NCBI GenBank assembly: GCA_964019155.1
Contig: OZ025244.1
Coordinates: forward strand, 75,042,073-75,106,072
Direction of reading: 5' to 3'
DNA length: 64,000 nucleotides
Source of the DNA: Osedax fenrisi
Taxonomy: Eukaryota > Annelida > Polychaeta > Sabellida > Siboglinidae
How positions within the stretch are numbered: position 1 is the first letter of the stretch; each line of letters starts with the position of its first letter. The translations under genes were made by a program, and so were the position numbers. Of the stretch, positions 63,386 to 64,000 are shown in pieces. The notes under the pieces were generated by a model. That model saw only the letters and a list, made by a program, of their open reading frames with translations. It ran no database searches and was not told the origin of the DNA.

Positions 63386-64000
63386 TAATAAGAGTACTAA
63401 GTTATTATTTACAATTTATTTAGATGAAATATTGTTACAAATCTGACTAAGTTTAGAGATTTTCTGATGGTTCAATATGTATTCGAGAATAAATTAATAA
63501 TCCACTTGTGCGATTGTTACTAAAAATATACATTCATGGGGACATGGGATTATAGCTGATAACGGTATTTCGGTCATGACTGGGGTATTAATATGGGGGG
63601 TTTCTGTCAACTGGCCACTGTCGAGTTTAGTTTTTGATAGAATTCTATAGATTTTTCAAATAAACAATTGTTTATTAATTGTTTATTAATAACAAAATAA
63701 ATCATATGTTTTATTTGAATTTTTTTTTATATTTTCAAAGATGCTGTTCATTATTTATTATGAAAGCGTATATTTAATTTTTGTAGATACATATTTATAT
63801 GTTATCCCACCCTTAAGCCTAACCCCTAGGGGAGTATACTCCCGTTATGTATACATCATATATGGTTAAATATAGTATACATACTATAGTCTAGTGTTTA
63901 GGTAAATCGGTGCTTGTGTAAAATACATGATACTCTTTATACATGCAGATATCATATATATATATATATATATATATATACATGCATGTATGATTTCATC
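63171..64000. other. gene-free DNA
   Basis: A TA run at 63328-63382 and another at 63954-63980. Nothing else recognised. Confidence 0.75.

Overview
This window is nuclear DNA from an animal, very probably an invertebrate. It is strongly AT-rich and holds split genes with GT-AG introns, a tRNA-derived SINE family, P-element, hAT and Ty3/gypsy relics, and an exceptional load of micro- and minisatellites. No bacterial, viral or organellar gene organisation is visible. The species cannot be named from the sequence alone.

Three protein genes account for nearly all convincing coding sequence. (1) The 3' part of a TAF4 gene (TFIID subunit 4, plus strand): six exons from 76 to 11982, phase-consistent, with the 5' exons outside the window. 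(2) A complete HINFP gene (histone H4 transcription factor, C2H2 zinc fingers, plus strand): ten exons from 14811 to 40328 that join in phase to exactly 500 codons including the stop. (3) An ankyrin-repeat plus SOCS-box gene (minus strand): thirteen exons from 55711 down to 42477, about 1,180 residues, first exon not found. HINFP and the ankyrin/SOCS gene converge tail to tail about 2.1 kb apart.

Layout: 1-12.4 kb, TAF4 end with a 4.76-kb decayed P-element-like transposon in one intron (16-bp terminal inverted repeats, 8-bp target duplication). 12.4-14.8 kb, intergenic, with a SINE and a retrotransposon-like tail. 14.8-40.3 kb, HINFP; intron 1 holds hAT/ZMYM1-like and Ty3/gypsy-like fossils and several inverted repeats; intron 5 is about 10.3 kb, of which about 9.76 kb is one 18/21-bp minisatellite, followed by a 249-bp CT run. 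40.3-42.5 kb, convergent 3' ends with two minisatellites. 42.5-55.7 kb, the ankyrin/SOCS gene. 55.7-64 kb, upstream DNA with satellites, a SINE copy, a GC-richer block that may be a promoter or 5' exon, and a mariner-like element with TA duplication.

The most unusual pattern is that tandem repeats repeatedly sit on, or begin within a few bases of, exon edges in all three genes. In four cases the repeat unit itself carries the splice donor or acceptor, so intact-looking splice sites exist in several copies. This and the giant intronic array are the points most worth a second look. The long open frames inside the array are explained by unit lengths divisible by three and are not called as genes.
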